Source: Bacteroidaceae bacterium (GTDB taxonomy: Bacteria; Bacteroidota; Bacteroidia; Bacteroidales; Bacteroidaceae). From it: a DNA stretch of 7,681 bases. Position numbers and translations under genes: made by a program. Below the pieces are notes generated by a model. The model was given only the letters and a program-made list of their open reading frames with translations, was not told the origin of the DNA and did not search any database. Shown here one piece after another: positions 6,206 to 7,681 of this stretch; the stretch's first letter is position 1; each line of letters starts with the position of its first letter. Location of the stretch: contig JAFZUB010000179.1 in the NCBI GenBank assembly GCA_017618515.1, positions 1-7,681 on the forward strand, in the 5' to 3' direction.

Positions 6206-6271
6206 ATGAAGATTCCTCAAATACTTGCATTGTCAGTTCTCATATTTTTGATATTGAATATATATAGGTAA
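6206..6271 (+). CDS. Possible small membrane peptide (21 codons)
   Basis: The frame begins MKIPQILALSVLIFLI, continues LNIYR, and stops. Lys near the start followed by about 16 hydrophobic residues gives a plausible single membrane segment. A candidate -7 promoter lies 20 bases upstream. No family is recognised. It could be a real small protein, a decayed signal peptide, or chance in an AT-rich stretch. A second short protein-like stretch follows at once in another frame (6268-6336), so the two may be halves of one broken small gene. Confidence 0.3.
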   Translation: MKIPQILALSVLIFLILNIYR

Positions 6272-6336
6272 GCGACCTTCACCAGTATGCTCAAGACAAT
6301 AAGTCACGCATCGTGAAGGCGATAAGAAAACGATGA
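6268..6336 (+). pseudogene. Possible gene remnant in the intergenic region
   Basis: This frame has no start codon of its own and is preceded directly by TAG, yet it reads as protein-like sequence (DLHQYAQDNKSRIVKAIRKR) ending in TGA. Adding a single base near 6270 would join it to the hydrophobic peptide at 6206 to give a protein of about 44 residues with a membrane segment and a basic tail. No homologue is recognised, so this is a weak call. The rest of 6272-6355 shows only a weak hairpin (CCTTCAC/GTGAAGG) and no clear promoter for the Nudix gene. Confidence 0.2.
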
Positions 6337-6355
6337 CAATCTTATCTATCTAGTT

Positions 6356-6742
6356 ATGAAAGAGATAGAGGTGGTGGCAGCCATAATACGGAAGGAAGGT
6401 CGCATCTTCGCGACGCAGCGGGGATACGGCGAATGGAAAGACTGGTGGGAGTTCCCCGGTGGGAAGATGGAGCTAGGAGAGCTGGCGGATGAGGCGCTGA
6501 AGCGCGAGATACGCGAAGAACTGTCGACGGAGATTAGTGTGGACGAGTGTATATGTACCGTAGAGTATGACTACCCTACTTTTCACCTCACAATGCACTG
6601 CTTCCTCTGCTCGTTGCTCTCCGAAGCGATGCACCTCAACGAACACGAGGCGGCACGGTGGCTTGCGCCTGACGAGCTGGACAGCGTCAAGTGGCTGCCT
6701 GCTGATGTGAAAGTAATAGAAGAATTAAAATGTAAGATGTAG
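6356..6742 (+). CDS. MutT-like Nudix hydrolase
   Basis: Small cytosolic Nudix enzyme of the MutT type, likely cleaving a nucleoside triphosphate such as 8-oxo-dGTP to the monophosphate and pyrophosphate. Substrate cannot be proved from sequence. The Nudix box occupies 36-58: Gly36, Glu42 and the metal-binding Arg50-Glu51-x2-Glu54-Glu55 core (REIREEL) are present, but the usual Gly two residues after the second Glu is Ser57. The preceding WWEFPGGK (30-37) is typical of MutT-like proteins. At 128 residues it matches the family length. The start follows a TTATG context with no Shine-Dalgarno sequence. The last codons (tgt aag atg tag) come from a 7-bp repeat identical to the one before uvrB. It converges on the transferase gene with only 8 bases between stop codons and no terminator between them. 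Confidence 0.93.
   Translation: MKEIEVVAAIIRKEGRIFATQRGYGEWKDWWEFPGGKMELGELADEALKREIREELSTEISVDECICTVEYDYPTFHLTMHCFLCSLLSEAMHLNEHEAARWLAPDELDSVKWLPADVKVIEELKCKM
6728..6741. repeat. Two 7-bp units forming the end of the Nudix gene
   Basis: AAATGTA (6728-6734) and AGATGTA (6735-6741) carry the same unit as the array upstream of uvrB. They encode the terminal Cys-Lys-Met and provide most of the stop codon. Two units alone could be chance; the match to the uvrB array is the reason to list it. Confidence 0.35.
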
Positions 6743-6750
6743 AGAGGGCG

Positions 6751-7368
6751 TTAAGTTGCCTTGGGGGTGACGACAGCGATGATGTTGTCACAATGGGGAA
6801 TGACAATTAACGATTGACCACTGACTGACCCTATGGGGGGAAGAACTCCGTCCTGGTGGTCGAGGCTCTTATAGAGAGCCTCTTTGGTGGCCCAGAGGGT
6901 GGTGAGGTGATGGGCTTGCTGCTCGGGGGTGAGTGACTGCCAGTCGGAGGGGAGCTCTCCGGGCTGTACTATGCGGTCAGCTAGACGGAGGATGCGCTCA
7001 CTGACTTGCTCTATGTCGACGCCGATGTTTTTGTGGATGGAGAGGAGAAGGGCGGCATGAGTCTTGCTGTGGGAAATGGAAAGGCCATTGACCATTGACG
7101 ATTTACAATTGACCTTTAAAATGGGTTTGCCGCTCTCTGCATACTCGATGCGGGCATCGGGGCCGAGGGCGTGGCAGAGCATGGCGCGGACGGTGAGCCA
7201 CTCGCATTGGCGGTGCTTTGCCTTGAAGTGGCGCTGGGCATAGTTGACCATTTCCTCGGTGTCGGCACCAAAGTACTGAGCCAAATCATGGAGGTTGTCG
7301 ATGATTTGGCTCACGTAAAGGACTGTATCTTTAGTCAACTGAATGGTTGTCATCCCGTCTTTTATCAT
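6751..7368 (-). CDS. 4'-phosphopantetheinyl transferase, Sfp/HetI superfamily
   Basis: Transfers the phosphopantetheine arm of coenzyme A to a conserved Ser of acyl- or peptidyl-carrier proteins, turning apo into holo form. The 205-residue product shows the superfamily signatures: GKPIL (80-84), SISHSK (97-102), GVDIE (116-120, Mg-binding Asp118) and WATKEALYK (159-167, with Lys162-Glu163). Its target may be the fatty-acid carrier protein or a secondary pathway; no synthase lies in the window. The ATG at 7368 overlaps the ssb stop by 4 bases (ATGA), supporting this start over the internal Met6. Two runs of a 7-bp repeat (consensus CNATTGA on the plus strand) lie within the gene. One apparently lengthens the segment between GKPIL and SISHSK, while the other encodes residues near the C-terminus. 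The core motifs are intact, so the enzyme is probably active. Confidence 0.92.
   Translation of the reverse strand: MIKDGMTTIQLTKDTVLYVSQIIDNLHDLAQYFGADTEEMVNYAQRHFKAKHRQCEWLTVRAMLCHALGPDARIEYAESGKPILKVNCKSSMVNGLSISHSKTHAALLLSIHKNIGVDIEQVSERILRLADRIVQPGELPSDWQSLTPEQQAHHLTTLWATKEALYKSLDHQDGVLPPIGSVSGQSLIVIPHCDNIIAVVTPKAT
6797..6824. repeat. 7-bp repeat run in the 3' part of the transferase gene
   Basis: Plus-strand units are GGAATGA, CAATTAA, CGATTGA and CCACTGA, in exact 7-base phase, consensus CNATTGA. They encode about residues 182-191 near the C-terminus (SGQSLIVIPH). Individually diverged, but they share phase and consensus with the run at 7085-7119. Confidence 0.5.
7085..7119. repeat. 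7-bp repeat run in the middle of the transferase gene
   Basis: Plus-strand units are CCATTGA, CCATTGA, CGATTTA, CAATTGA and CCTTTAA in exact 7-base phase. They encode about residues 84-95 (KVNCKSSMVNG), between GKPIL and SISHSK, where related transferases usually have only about six residues. An expansion by three units (21 bases, 7 residues) would explain the extra length without a frameshift. Confidence 0.65.
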
Positions 7369-7681
7369 ACGCTCTCATCGTTCTTTGGGGGAGTGCTGAG
7401 GAACTCTATCTTGTCGGCCCATATCTCAGTGACGGTACGGCGGATGCTAGTCTTGTCCTCATAGGAGCGGGTGTGGATGCTGCCCTCAATGAAGAGTTTG
7501 TTGCCCTTGCGGACATATTGCTCTACTTGCTTGGCAAGATTGCCCCAGGTAACGATGTTGTGCCACTCGGTGCGCTCGGCGACCTGAGTGCCGTTGGGCA
7601 ATGTGTAGGCGGGCTCATGGGTGGCCAGAGAGAATGTGGCTACCGGGCGGTCGGCATCGACGTAGCGGACGTTGGGTTCGC
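7365..7681 (-). CDS. ssb: Single-stranded DNA-binding protein, 5' end outside the window
   Basis: OB-fold protein that coats single-stranded DNA in replication, recombination and repair. 104 codons are visible; roughly the first dozen residues (normally MNKV-type) lie beyond the right edge. The frame is open to the edge and begins EPNVRYVDADRPVATFSLAT, followed by the typical LPNGTQVAERTEWHNIVTWG, a KGNKLFIEG strand and RRTVTEIWADKIEFL. The codon at 7601 is an in-frame TTG (Leu), not the start. The protein ends STPPKNDESV soon after the OB fold, without the acidic DDIPF-like tip that recruits partner proteins in many SSBs. Short tail-less SSBs exist in this phylum, so it may be a paralogue or the lineage's normal form. 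The stop overlaps the transferase start by 4 bases. In related genomes, as I recall, a gldE-type gene often sits between these two; it is absent here. Confidence 0.94.
   Translation of the reverse strand, partial: EPNVRYVDADRPVATFSLATHEPAYTLPNGTQVAERTEWHNIVTWGNLAKQVEQYVRKGNKLFIEGSIHTRSYEDKTSIRRTVTEIWADKIEFLSTPPKNDESV

Noticed and set aside
5873..6220. Open frames through the 21-bp repeats (115 codons minus, 60 codons plus) with repeats such as TLRKSKP or FLRVGL
   Set aside because: A period of 21 bases keeps all frames open and makes a 7-residue peptide repeat automatically. The minus frame also runs into the end of the EFR1 gene. Treated as a by-product of the repeat DNA.
6275..6318. Hairpin CCTTCAC/GTGAAGG before the Nudix gene as a riboswitch or attenuator
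   Set aside because: Only 7 bp of pairing around a loop of about 30 bases, with no known riboswitch core and no T-run.
7365..7601. A 78-residue protein starting at 7601
   Set aside because: The proposed start is an internal TTG. The frame continues upstream to the window edge with clear SSB sequence, so the gene is longer and cut by the edge.

Overview
The window looks like a stretch of chromosome from a Bacteroidales bacterium, probably Prevotella-like. The evidence is the promoter style (TAnnTTTG -7 boxes, no clear Shine-Dalgarno sequences), the close match of every recognised protein to Bacteroidales family forms, a class A RNase P RNA, and intergenic runs of short 7- and 8-base repeats. 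The assignment is by pattern recognition only. Nothing suggests a plasmid, phage or insertion sequence.

Layout. Bases 1-84 hold an inverted repeat and four 8-bp repeat units that run up to the stop codon of a cytidine deaminase gene (cdd, minus strand). Six bases upstream of cdd is a gene for a small secreted helical protein, also minus strand, and upstream of that is the RNase P RNA gene rnpB (about 1003-1380, minus). A short divergent control region (1381-1576) separates rnpB from an HtrA/DegP periplasmic serine protease (plus strand), which ends at a convincing hairpin terminator. Next come uvrB (nucleotide excision repair) and, overlapping it by 4 bp, a flavodoxin/2x[4Fe-4S] EFR1-type protein. 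About 400 bp without a confirmed gene follow, holding an ordered set of 21-bp repeats (three forward, four inverted) and a possible small membrane-peptide gene. A MutT-like Nudix hydrolase (plus) then converges on a 4'-phosphopantetheinyl transferase (minus), which overlaps by 4 bp the 3' end of a single-stranded-DNA-binding protein gene (ssb, minus) cut off by the right edge.

The protein-coding genes are mostly housekeeping: pyrimidine salvage, envelope protein quality control, DNA repair, nucleotide-pool cleaning, carrier-protein activation and ssDNA binding. I see no new multi-gene defence or metabolic system. The unusual feature is the short-period repeats: an 8-mer array after cdd, a 7-mer array in which the uvrB start codon sits, 7-mer runs inside or at the end of three coding regions (EFR1, Nudix, and PPTase twice), and the phased 21-bp inverted cluster. 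They have moved into reading frames and translation-start regions, and are the part most worth following up.
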